From Thermoplasmata archaeon (GTDB lineage Archaea; Thermoplasmatota; Thermoplasmata; Thermoplasmatales; Aciduliprofundaceae): DNA of 7,732 nucleotides. The position numbers were made by a program, and so were the translations under genes. The DNA lies in assembly GCA_021160945.1 (NCBI GenBank), contig JAGHBQ010000026.1:1-7732 (forward strand), read 5' to 3'. The notes beneath the pieces were generated by a model. The model was not told the origin of the DNA, ran no database searches, and saw nothing but the letters and a program-made list of their open reading frames with translations. Positions 1 to 5,497 of this stretch are shown here, piece after piece (within the stretch, counting starts at the first letter, position 1; each line of letters starts with the position of its first letter).

Positions 1-2
1 AG

Positions 3-110
3 ATAGATATGATTCTTCACAGCCCGGATCTCAAGCCAACTGCATGCTGGGTACCTCTCTGGGCTCATGCTGCAGATCATCTGCCCATTTGTGCTACTTT
101 TGAGATTTGA
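3..110 (+). CDS. Possible 3' end of a convergent gene, product unrecognised (partial)
   Basis: A rightward frame is open from the left edge (codons starting at base 3) to a TGA at 108-110, giving 35 residues with no start in view. The translated tail ends in ...HLPICATFEI and contains two tryptophans and several histidines and cysteines (ACWVPLWAHAADHLPIC). I do not recognise a family. Support comes from base composition: bases 1-110 are about 47% GC and the next 90 bases only about 23%, with the drop falling exactly at the stop codon, as expected at a gene end. The leftward operon ends at 197, so the two would converge with an 87-bp spacer. A competing leftward frame (ATG near base 80, running off the edge) is also open but has no ribosome binding site. 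Chance openness over 36 codons is quite possible. Confidence 0.4.
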   Translation: MDMILHSPDLKPTACWVPLWAHAADHLPICATFEI

Positions 111-120
111 AAAATAAAAC
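109..120 (-). terminator. T-rich probable end of the leftward operon
   Basis: On the minus strand this reads GTTTTATTTTTC, about 80 nt past the last stop codon of the operon. Oligo-T tracts without a stem-loop are the usual intrinsic termination signal in archaea. No convincing hairpin precedes it, so a bacterial-type terminator is not supported. The call rests on position and T content only. Confidence 0.3.
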
Positions 121-196
121 TTTCATTAAGTTTGTATGAATACCACGATTTCACTCCTCTATAAATGTAATGACATTATTTATGTAGATATTAACC
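111..196. other. AT-rich intergenic spacer between convergent transcription units
   Basis: About 86 bp at roughly 23% GC, between the probable rightward gene end (TGA 108-110) and the stop of the last leftward gene (197-199). It holds oligo-T/oligo-A runs fitting transcription ends from both sides. A GAGGAG sequence on the minus strand (155-160) precedes only reading frames of 25 codons or fewer, so I do not call a gene here. Confidence 0.6.
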
Positions 197-496
197 TTAA
201 CTTTTTTTCTTTATTATTTCTCCAAGTTTTTGTGAGAGATCATTTAACATTTTAACAAACTCTTTTTCATCGTACATTAGAATATCTATGCATTCTTCTA
301 TTTCATTTTGAAGCTCTTCCAAATCTTCATCAACCTTTCCTTCATCTTTCATTATACTCAGGAGACGATATGCTCCATCTAACAACCGCAAAGGTCCATA
401 TATGAAGGGCTCGTCAATGCATCCTCTTGCACTGGTTATTAGAAATGATAGAAGTTGAAAATGCTTATCATTCAAGATGCTTCCCGAACTCTTCAA
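197..496 (-). CDS. Small conserved-looking protein of unknown function (possibly DUF6092)
   Basis: 99 residues with no signal peptide or membrane segment. The N-terminal half carries SARGCIDEP (about residues 23-31) and YGPLRLLDGAYRLL (about 33-46). The C-terminal half is acidic and helical (DEDLEELQNEIEECIDIL) and ends in a lysine run. The SARG...YGPLRLLD pattern reminds me of the DUF6092 family, but that is from memory and unverified. The start is TTG at 494-496: an in-frame TAG lies a few codons upstream, TTG is the only start codon in between, and AGGAGAGGTG sits 7 nt before it. The gene overlaps the nitroreductase end by 29 nt, so it is translationally coupled. Its 3' half is more AT-rich than the genes upstream. 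The cytoplasmic location and any accessory role in the operon's pathway are inferred from position only. Confidence 0.72.
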   Translation of the reverse strand: MKSSGSILNDKHFQLLSFLITSARGCIDEPFIYGPLRLLDGAYRLLSIMKDEGKVDEDLEELQNEIEECIDILMYDEKEFVKMLNDLSQKLGEIIKKKS

Positions 497-992
497 GATG
501 CAACACCTCTCCTAAAGGTCTTCTTCTGGGAGGTTTTGGCCATTTTAAAGGATAGCCAAAAATTAAAATCAATCGTGGATCCACATGCTTGGGTATACTG
601 AGCAATTCATTAAGCGCAACTTTATTGAAAGAAGCCACCGGGCAGGAGCCTATGCCTAAAGAGTAGGCCATTAGCATCATATTCTGAGAGGCAATAGAGA
701 TATCCATCAGAGCCATTTCCTCTCCTAATCTCCCTCCTTTCTTAGCTCTCTCTTTGTTTATACAAACTACTATCAATGCCTGGGGATTTCCAAAAAGTCC
801 TGGAGAGATCATTTTTATCTTTTCAATATTTTTCTTCTTTGTAATAAGTATGAATTCCCATGCCTGTAGATTGCTTCCTGATGGTGCCCATATTGCTGCT
901 TCTATTATTTTTCTTAAATCTTCCACTGAAATCGGCTTTTCTTGAAATCTTCTGACAGCTCTTCTACCTTTTATTATTTCTAGTAAATCCAT
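468..992 (-). CDS. Nitroreductase-family FMN oxidoreductase
   Basis: 174-residue short member of the nitroreductase family: cytoplasmic FMN enzymes, usually homodimers, that move electrons from NAD(P)H to varied acceptors. The N-terminal FMN-phosphate signature is visible as GRRAVRRF (residues 9-16). The family segment APSGSNLQAWEF (36-47) follows, as do the mid-protein MALMDISIASQNMMLMAYSLG helix, the GSCPVASF loop, and the C-terminal FGYPLKWPKPPRRRPLGEVLH tail. I start it at ATG 990-992: GGAAGTGA (998-1005) precedes it by 8 nt, whereas the longer version would start at a GTG inside that same site. It lies 5 nt after the stop of the second racemase gene. The substrate cannot be read from sequence. 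In this operon it may oxidise or reduce an intermediate of the imported compound (inference). Confidence 0.9.
   Translation of the reverse strand: MDLLEIIKGRRAVRRFQEKPISVEDLRKIIEAAIWAPSGSNLQAWEFILITKKKNIEKIKMISPGLFGNPQALIVVCINKERAKKGGRLGEEMALMDISIASQNMMLMAYSLGIGSCPVASFNKVALNELLSIPKHVDPRLILIFGYPLKWPKPPRRRPLGEVLHLEEFGKHLE
504..513 (-). promoter_or_regulatory. Ribosome binding site deciding the TTG start of the last gene
   Basis: AGGAGAGGTG on the minus strand, inside the nitroreductase coding region. The AGGTG core ends 7 nt before the TTG at 494-496. It is the main support for this unusual start, together with the stop codon just upstream in the same frame. Confidence 0.5.
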
Positions 993-997
993 AATTT

Positions 998-1005
998 TCA
1001 CTTCC
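998..1005 (-). promoter_or_regulatory. Ribosome binding site of the nitroreductase gene
   Basis: GGAAGTGA on the minus strand, one mismatch from the GGAGGTGA used elsewhere in the operon, 8 nt from GGAAG to the ATG at 990-992. It overlaps the TGA stop of the preceding racemase and contains the GTG that a longest-frame reading would take as start. Confidence 0.55.
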
Positions 1006-1648
1006 GCATCTCAATGATATCTTCTAGAATCTTGGCAGCGCATGCTGCTGGGTCCAGTATAGGAATAGAAAAATATTTTTGTACCTCCCTAGCCAATCCT
1101 GCAAGTCCTGTGCATCCAAGAATAACAACATCTGCGCCGTCTTTCACGGCACCATCGATTTCCTCTCTTAACAATTCCACAGTTCTTTGGATATCTTCCT
1201 CTATCTCAGGTACAGAGATATCTATTCCCCTTATGCTGACAACTCGTTTCTCCATTCTGTACTTTATAACGAGCTCCTCAAACAGTTCTATGGCTGTCTT
1301 TGAAACGGTAACTATTCCTATTCTTTTGCCCATCACAGAGGCGAGGGCAAGGGATGCCTGACAGGGACCTATTGTGGGAGTATCTATGATGGATCTTATC
1401 ACATCAACTCCCACATCCAGACAGCAGTTCACTATTATGCCGTCATAGTCCCTGTAAAGCTCCCTTACCCTTTTCACAACCTGGGGTACAGCCGTGGCTT
1501 CTGCAACTCGGTTTTCTATAGAGCCTGGACCTGTCTCCAGGCTCACCACATCTACATAGGTACCTTCGGAAGTGAAATCATCGTAAATTCTGCGATCATT
1601 TTCATCCCACCTATCGGTGCCTACCGGATTTATCACGAGTATTTTCAA
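998..1648 (-). CDS. Asp/Glu/hydantoin racemase-family protein, second copy
   Basis: 216 residues, cytoplasmic. The N-terminus KILVINPVGTD is typical of the Asp/Glu/hydantoin racemase superfamily, cofactor-independent enzymes in which two cysteines act as acid/base pair. Both are present: C75 in IIVNCCLDVGVD and C179 in VVILGCTGLAGLA. A second cysteine, C76, directly follows the first. The middle part GPCQASLALASVMGKRIGIVT (94-114) also fits the family. I start it at TTG 1646-1648: AGGAGGTGA lies 8 nt upstream, and the longer GTG start falls inside that site. The start lies 5 nt after the stop of the second DUF917 gene. It clearly differs from the first racemase (3849-4526), so the two probably act on different substrates or stereocentres. 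Besides racemases the superfamily includes maleate isomerases and decarboxylases, so the reaction is not settled. Confidence 0.87.
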   Translation of the reverse strand: MKILVINPVGTDRWDENDRRIYDDFTSEGTYVDVVSLETGPGSIENRVAEATAVPQVVKRVRELYRDYDGIIVNCCLDVGVDVIRSIIDTPTIGPCQASLALASVMGKRIGIVTVSKTAIELFEELVIKYRMEKRVVSIRGIDISVPEIEEDIQRTVELLREEIDGAVKDGADVVILGCTGLAGLAREVQKYFSIPILDPAACAAKILEDIIEMRK

Positions 1649-1653
1649 CTTTC

Positions 1654-1662
1654 TCACCTCCT
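1654..1662 (-). promoter_or_regulatory. Ribosome binding site forcing a TTG start
   Basis: AGGAGGTGA on the minus strand, a full match to the expected anti-16S sequence. It overlaps the last codons and TGA stop of the second DUF917 gene. GGAGG ends 8 nt before TTG 1646-1648, and the alternative GTG (1655-1657) is part of the site itself. Confidence 0.65.
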
Positions 1663-2739
1663 GTGTTTTTTCTCGATGGGAATATATTCAGTATCCAGAC
1701 CGAGATACTTTGGACCAAAAATCTCAAGACCTTTTTTAGTTCTCCACAACGCTGGTGCAGAAAATCCAACTACTATATATTCCCTTCCTTTTTTCACATG
1801 AGGATTCGTAACTGGAAAACCCTCAGGAGTGAGCACTGATATTAAGTCAGGTACCATTACATCTACTTCTCCATTTCTCCAAGAGATCATATTTTCATTT
1901 TTATAGACAACTCGATAGTTTTCACTTGCAAATTCTTCCACACCTTCCATAACGAATTCACCAATGGTAAATCCGCTCTGATCTTTCCAAGATGCACTAT
2001 TTACTACGCCGCGAAAGAGTAGAAAACCATTTCCTTCTTTGAGAAGTGCCTCTATTGGATCTCTTTGTTCCTCTCTTGCCTCTCTGAGTGCTCTTCCCAG
2101 TTTCATAGCGTGGCTCAGGGCATTCTTCACCACGGAATCCCGAAGTTTCTCACCCCGCACAGGATGAGATGTTACACCAACATTCGTCTGTATGGCCGCA
2201 GCAATGCTTCTCACTATCCTCTCAGCCTGAAAATCATCCTTTACTCGTGGTACAACGAGCTCATCACCATAAGGAGTCACTACAGAAAATGGTGCTATAT
2301 CGATACCTAATATATGGTAGGTGCTGTGCTGTAGCCCAGGAACAGAGCGTCCTGCAGGGTCACCATCTACTATAGGTCTATTCAATCTGGCCGCTGTTGC
2401 AAGAGCTGCGGCGGTATTTGCGCCTCCCAGCTCTGTGGATATGACTGCTGCAAATTCTTCTCTCATATATTCTTCAAGAAGTATGAAGGAGCGTGCGGCT
2501 TCTCCTTCTGAATAAACGGATTTTACCTTCTTTCCTGATAACGAGCCCACAAAATAGGGCATGGGAACTATGCCATCTGCAGGTACCTCACTCAGTTTTA
2601 AAAGCCTGAATTTTCTGCCTTTATCAAGCTCTTCCTTTATTCTTCTCCATCCTTCTCTAGGGTCACCACCACCGCCAGTTCCAAGCACAGTGCAGCCCTC
2701 TATAAGATCATGCAAATCTTCTTCGTTAAGCTCAATCAT
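1654..2739 (-). CDS. DUF917 protein, second tandem copy
   Basis: 361 residues, close to its neighbour and to the usual family length. The N-terminus ELNEEDLHDLIEGCTVLGTGGGG (3-25) and the following DPREGW match the first copy almost exactly. Shared later blocks include PYFVGS (61-66), ELGGANT (103-109), DGDPAGR (125-131) and the C-terminal FGPKYLGLDTEYIPIE. As I recall, DUF917 has been renamed for an S-methyl-thiohydantoin desulfurase and is often found near or fused to hydantoinase-type proteins. Start: the longer GTG lies in the ribosome binding site, while ATG 2737-2739 gives an ATGA overlap with the first copy and aligns the two N-termini residue for residue. Oddities: a 54-bp stretch identical to the first copy, and PGL (134-136) where the first copy has PEL. 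The exact reaction is unknown. Confidence 0.85.
   Translation of the reverse strand: MIELNEEDLHDLIEGCTVLGTGGGGDPREGWRRIKEELDKGRKFRLLKLSEVPADGIVPMPYFVGSLSGKKVKSVYSEGEAARSFILLEEYMREEFAAVISTELGGANTAAALATAARLNRPIVDGDPAGRSVPGLQHSTYHILGIDIAPFSVVTPYGDELVVPRVKDDFQAERIVRSIAAAIQTNVGVTSHPVRGEKLRDSVVKNALSHAMKLGRALREAREEQRDPIEALLKEGNGFLLFRGVVNSASWKDQSGFTIGEFVMEGVEEFASENYRVVYKNENMISWRNGEVDVMVPDLISVLTPEGFPVTNPHVKKGREYIVVGFSAPALWRTKKGLEIFGPKYLGLDTEYIPIEKKHRR
2645..2698 (-). repeat. 54-bp perfect direct repeat, copy in second DUF917 gene
   Basis: Every base matches 3742-3795. It encodes GCTVLGTGGGGDPREGW, the glycine-rich N-terminal motif. Identity includes the synonymous codon positions and breaks at both ends (T against G at 2644/3741; T against A at 2699/3796), while flanking coding sequence is much more diverged. 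Confidence 0.95.
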
Positions 2740-3836
2740 GTTGACCACCTTTCAATAAGGTCCTCCACTGGTATGTATTCATAATCAAATCCGAATTTGC
2801 GTGGTCCAAAGTAATCCAGACCCTTTTGGGATCTCCATTTTTCCGGAGCTCGTGCTGCAACCGCGTTTATCTTCATACCTTCTTTCAACTCAGTGTTTGT
2901 GATTGGCGCTCCATCATCTCTTAGAAACGTCAGTAGGTCCGGAGGCATGAGCAACGGTTTTTCATCAATCCAGGCCATAATATGCTCGTTCATTATCCAG
3001 GATTTGAGTATAAGACCTTCATATTTTCCAGTTCCTGTAACTTTAACTTCCCCTTTCAGAAAGCCACCTTCGTTGCGCCATTCGTATTTCTCCACCACAC
3101 CCTCAAACACTCTCCATCCGGAGAGCACACTGACTACAGCATCCACAGGGTCCTCGTTATTCTCCCTTGCCTTCCTTATAGCCTCGCCCACCTTTATGCT
3201 CAGGCTGAGAGTTCCTTCAATCACTGGCTTCTTTGCTTCTTTAACGGGCATGGGAGTGTCCACAACAGCGGAGAATTTACCTCCAAGTACCGACAGATAT
3301 CTGGCTATAGATTCATAATCATCAATATCTGCATACTGTTCAACTATGACCACATCGCCTGTTTCTGTAACTATAACCGAAGGATACATAGGAATATCAA
3401 ATATGTGCACTGTACACTGATGTAACTCAGGTGCAGCTCTTCCCAGAAGATCTCCATCCACTACTGGCAAATCTAACCGGGCCGCAATGCTTAGCGCAAC
3501 CCCTGTATTACCGCCGCCAAGCTCACTAGCCACAACCGCATCTATTTTCTTACCCAAGTACTCTTCCATTCTCTCAAAGGCCATCTTTATGGGGTCTTGG
3601 ATTTTCACCTCTTTCTTAGATTCTAGTCCTGGTGCTATAGAGCCCACAAAATAGGGCACTGCCACTATAGAATCCTCAGGCAACTCATCAAGAGTTACTA
3701 GGCTCACCCTCTTTCCATGCTCCAAAGCCTCCTTCACCATGCTCCATCCTTCTCTAGGGTCACCACCACCGCCAGTTCCAAGCACAGTGCAGCCCACTAT
3801 CATATCTTTCAGTTCTTCTTCATTCAACTCTCTCAT
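2736..3836 (-). CDS. DUF917 protein, first tandem copy
   Basis: 366 residues, no signal peptide or membrane segment, so cytoplasmic. Family blocks in order: GCTVLGTGGGGDPREGW (15-31), VPYFVGS (60-66), SELGGGNTG (104-112), VVDGDLLGRAAPELHQCT (125-142), and the C-terminal domain ending FGPRKFGFDYEYIPVEDL. The DGD...GRAxPEL segment agrees with the family consensus as I remember it, so this copy looks intact. Function is not established here; the family name now refers to S-methyl-thiohydantoin desulfurase (recollection), suggesting action on a hydantoin-like ring. The ATG at 3834-3836 has an excellent AAGGAGGTGA 7 nt upstream and lies 12 nt after the first racemase. The gene ends in an ATGA overlap with its paralog. 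By eye the copies are roughly two-fifths identical, so they could form a heteromer or handle two related substrates (inference). Confidence 0.87.
   Translation of the reverse strand: MRELNEEELKDMIVGCTVLGTGGGGDPREGWSMVKEALEHGKRVSLVTLDELPEDSIVAVPYFVGSIAPGLESKKEVKIQDPIKMAFERMEEYLGKKIDAVVASELGGGNTGVALSIAARLDLPVVDGDLLGRAAPELHQCTVHIFDIPMYPSVIVTETGDVVIVEQYADIDDYESIARYLSVLGGKFSAVVDTPMPVKEAKKPVIEGTLSLSIKVGEAIRKARENNEDPVDAVVSVLSGWRVFEGVVEKYEWRNEGGFLKGEVKVTGTGKYEGLILKSWIMNEHIMAWIDEKPLLMPPDLLTFLRDDGAPITNTELKEGMKINAVAARAPEKWRSQKGLDYFGPRKFGFDYEYIPVEDLIERWST
2745..2752 (-). promoter_or_regulatory. Ribosome binding site for the second DUF917 gene
   Basis: AAAGGTGG on the minus strand, with AGGTG 6 nt before ATG 2737-2739. 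It lies in the last codons of the first DUF917 gene. The longest-frame GTG at 2746-2748 is inside it and is therefore an unlikely start. Confidence 0.45.
3742..3795 (-). repeat. 54-bp perfect direct repeat, copy in first DUF917 gene
   Basis: Partner of 2645-2698, offset 1097 bp, same orientation and same reading frame, covering codons 15-31 and the first base(s) of the next codon. See the other copy for the boundaries. Confidence 0.95.
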
Positions 3837-3840
3837 TTTT

Positions 3841-3850
3841 TCACCTCCTT
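3841..3850 (-). promoter_or_regulatory. Strong ribosome binding site of the first DUF917 gene
   Basis: AAGGAGGTGA on the minus strand with 7 nt between GGAGG and the ATG at 3834-3836. It overlaps the TAA stop (3849-3851) of the first racemase gene, so it fills the short gap between the two genes. Confidence 0.7.
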
Positions 3851-4526
3851 AATGTCCTGCAAACAAGCCTCTCCTCCCATGGGGGATACGGAAAGACCTT
3901 GCAACTGAGTATGTGGTCAGAAGTGGCTCGAGAACCGGAATACGGTACTCTTCCCAGATTTCTTTTCGAAGCTGCTCCGCTATCACACTGAACCCCGTGC
4001 ATCCGAGAACCACAACATCAGCACCTTTTTCTATGCACTTCACAGTAGCCTTCTTTGTACCCTGATAAACCTTCTCCGTAGCGCTCAGAATATCCTTCAC
4101 GCCCATATACACCTTCTCAACGGAAATCAGCTTATCAAACACTCCATACTCTCGAGCTTGAATACGAACCCATGAAATCATATTATCTCCTGGGCCTATT
4201 ACTGAAAACTCACCTAGCATGGCTGCTATATGCATTGTGGTCTCTCCAGCACCGAAAACAGGAATATCGAGAAGTTCTCTTAGTTCAAAAAGACAGGGGT
4301 CGGCAAAGCAGTTTATAACAACGGCACCACTATCTTTAAGCTCATCGATTCTCTCCATCATCGCGTGACAGGCAACAGTTTTTTCTGTGAAGCTCTCAAT
4401 GGTTTCTGGGCCGTTGCTTACATTCACTATCTTCGGTTCATCTTCCGGATAGTATCTCTTTATGTATTCACGCTCCATTTCTCCTGTCTCTACCCTAACA
4501 GGGTTCACAATTATAACATCATTCAC
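3849..4526 (-). CDS. Asp/Glu/hydantoin racemase-family protein, first copy
   Basis: 225 residues, cytoplasmic. DVIIVNPVRVETG at the N-terminus is the superfamily's first strand and loop. The two expected catalytic cysteines are C73 in VVINCFADPC and C176 in VVVLGCTGFS. GAGETTMHIAAMLGEFSVIG (92-111) matches the middle region. INCFADP followed by a leucine-rich helix resembles hydantoin racemases more than glutamate racemases, but a lyase or isomerase role is possible. Start: the longest frame begins at an ATG upstream of the Shine-Dalgarno site, whereas GTG 4524-4526 has GGAGGTGAT 7 nt upstream and overlaps the ATPase stop as GTGA. This overlap ties its translation to the transporter. The C-terminal tail RIPHGRRGLFAGH is basic and has no counterpart in the second racemase. 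Confidence 0.87.
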   Translation of the reverse strand: MNDVIIVNPVRVETGEMEREYIKRYYPEDEPKIVNVSNGPETIESFTEKTVACHAMMERIDELKDSGAVVINCFADPCLFELRELLDIPVFGAGETTMHIAAMLGEFSVIGPGDNMISWVRIQAREYGVFDKLISVEKVYMGVKDILSATEKVYQGTKKATVKCIEKGADVVVLGCTGFSVIAEQLRKEIWEEYRIPVLEPLLTTYSVARSFRIPHGRRGLFAGH

Positions 4527-5497
4527 TTCATCACCTCCACAAAATGACATTTTACCAAGTGACCATTCTCAACCTCCACATAATCTGGCTCCTTTTCTGA
4601 GCAGATGTCCTTTGCAAAGGGACAACGAGTATGAAAAGGGCAACCCGAAGGAGGGTTGAGGGGGCTTGGTATCTCTCCTGGCAATACCAGTTTTTTCCTT
4701 CTTCTATCCTTCGGGTCCGGGATGGGCACAGATTCCAAGAGTATGCGGGTATATGGATGCTGGGGATTTTCGAATATCTGCTCCACTGTGCCTATTTCCA
4801 TAACCTTCCCAAGATACATTATTGCCACTCTGTGAGATATGTAGCGTACCACGCTCAAATCGTGGGATATGAAAAGATATGTGAAATTCTTATCCTTCTG
4901 GAGATTTTCCAGCAGGTTAAGAATCTGAGCCTGAACAGACACGTCAAGCGCAGATGTGGGTTCGTCAAGAACCAGAAACTTGGGGTTTACTGCCAGAGCG
5001 CGGGCTATTGCAACTCTTTGCTGCTGCCCTCCACTTATTTCATCTGGGTATTTGTACATATGCTCTTTACTCAACCCCACAGATTCGAGAAGTTCAAGAA
5101 CTCTGTCTTCTATGTTTTCAACCTTGAGCTGTCTAAGGGGTTCGGCGATGATGTTGAGTATGCTCATCCTCGGATTTAGAGAGGAATAGGGGTCCTGATA
5201 TATCATCTGCATCTGCATGCGAATCTTCTGGAACTTCTTCTTGGGTAACTTCGTTATCTTCTTGCCCTCAAAGTAAATCTTACCACCTGTGGGCTCGTAG
5301 AGCCGCATTATGGTTCTTCCAGTAGTAGTCTTACCACTCCCTGTCTCCCCCACAAGTGCAAGGGTCTCTCCTTTTTTTATGGAGAAACTAACTCCATCAA
5401 CGGCCTTTAGATATTTTACCTTTCTAGAGAATAAACTTTCTTTGAAAGGAAAATATTTCTTAAGATTTTCTACTCTAATAAGTGGTCCATCGGTCAT
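4523..5497 (-). CDS. Oligopeptide-type ABC transporter ATPase, OppF/DppF-like
   Basis: 324 residues, a full-length OppF/DppF-type ATPase that would pair with the upstream ATPase and power import through the two permeases. Visible motifs: Walker A GETGSGKT (50-57), Q-loop YQDPYSSLNP (100-109), signature ISGGQQQR (154-161; isoleucine in place of the usual leucine), Walker B FLVLDEP (174-180) and switch H212. The KYFPF N-terminus and the TSALDVSVQAQIL block are typical of OppF. The C-terminal oligopeptide extension has four cysteines, C286, C292, C299 and C317, spaced as in the partner ATPase. Start ATG 5495-5497 forms an ATGA overlap with the OppD-like gene; AGAAGGGGG lies just upstream. The substrate cannot be read from the ATPase; the downstream catabolic genes suggest it need not be an ordinary peptide. 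Confidence 0.95.
   Translation of the reverse strand: MTDGPLIRVENLKKYFPFKESLFSRKVKYLKAVDGVSFSIKKGETLALVGETGSGKTTTGRTIMRLYEPTGGKIYFEGKKITKLPKKKFQKIRMQMQMIYQDPYSSLNPRMSILNIIAEPLRQLKVENIEDRVLELLESVGLSKEHMYKYPDEISGGQQQRVAIARALAVNPKFLVLDEPTSALDVSVQAQILNLLENLQKDKNFTYLFISHDLSVVRYISHRVAIMYLGKVMEIGTVEQIFENPQHPYTRILLESVPIPDPKDRRRKKLVLPGEIPSPLNPPSGCPFHTRCPFAKDICSEKEPDYVEVENGHLVKCHFVEVMK
4530..4538 (-). promoter_or_regulatory. Ribosome binding site setting a GTG start
   Basis: GGAGGTGAT on the minus strand, within the last codons of the OppF-like gene. GGAGG ends 7 nt before GTG 4524-4526. The longer start at 4548-4550 lies upstream of this site and has no comparable signal of its own. Confidence 0.65.

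Noticed and set aside
1..80. Leftward frame beginning MICSMSPERY and running off the left edge
   Set aside because: No ribosome binding site before the ATG, and composition better supports the rightward frame, though this cannot be settled without sequence to the left.
77..154. Leftward 25-codon frame starting GTG after GAGGAG
   Set aside because: The GTG overlaps the supposed binding site, and the frame ends at TGA within 25 codons with no recognisable product.
161..168. TTTATA-like archaeal promoter element in the terminal spacer
   Set aside because: Such matches are expected by chance at about 23% GC, and no gene of credible length follows.
1014..1361. 115-codon rightward frame opposite the second racemase
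   Set aside because: Serine- and isoleucine-rich antisense shadow of a gene with clear catalytic motifs.
2893..3425. Two overlapping rightward open frames (about 141 and 147 codons) opposite the first DUF917 gene
   Set aside because: Both are antisense to a conserved protein, overlap each other in different frames and show no family features.
4631..5179. 182-codon rightward open frame opposite the OppF-like gene
   Set aside because: It lies wholly antisense to an ATPase with all motifs intact; its product is rich in Cys, His and Tyr with no recognisable domain, as expected for a shadow frame.
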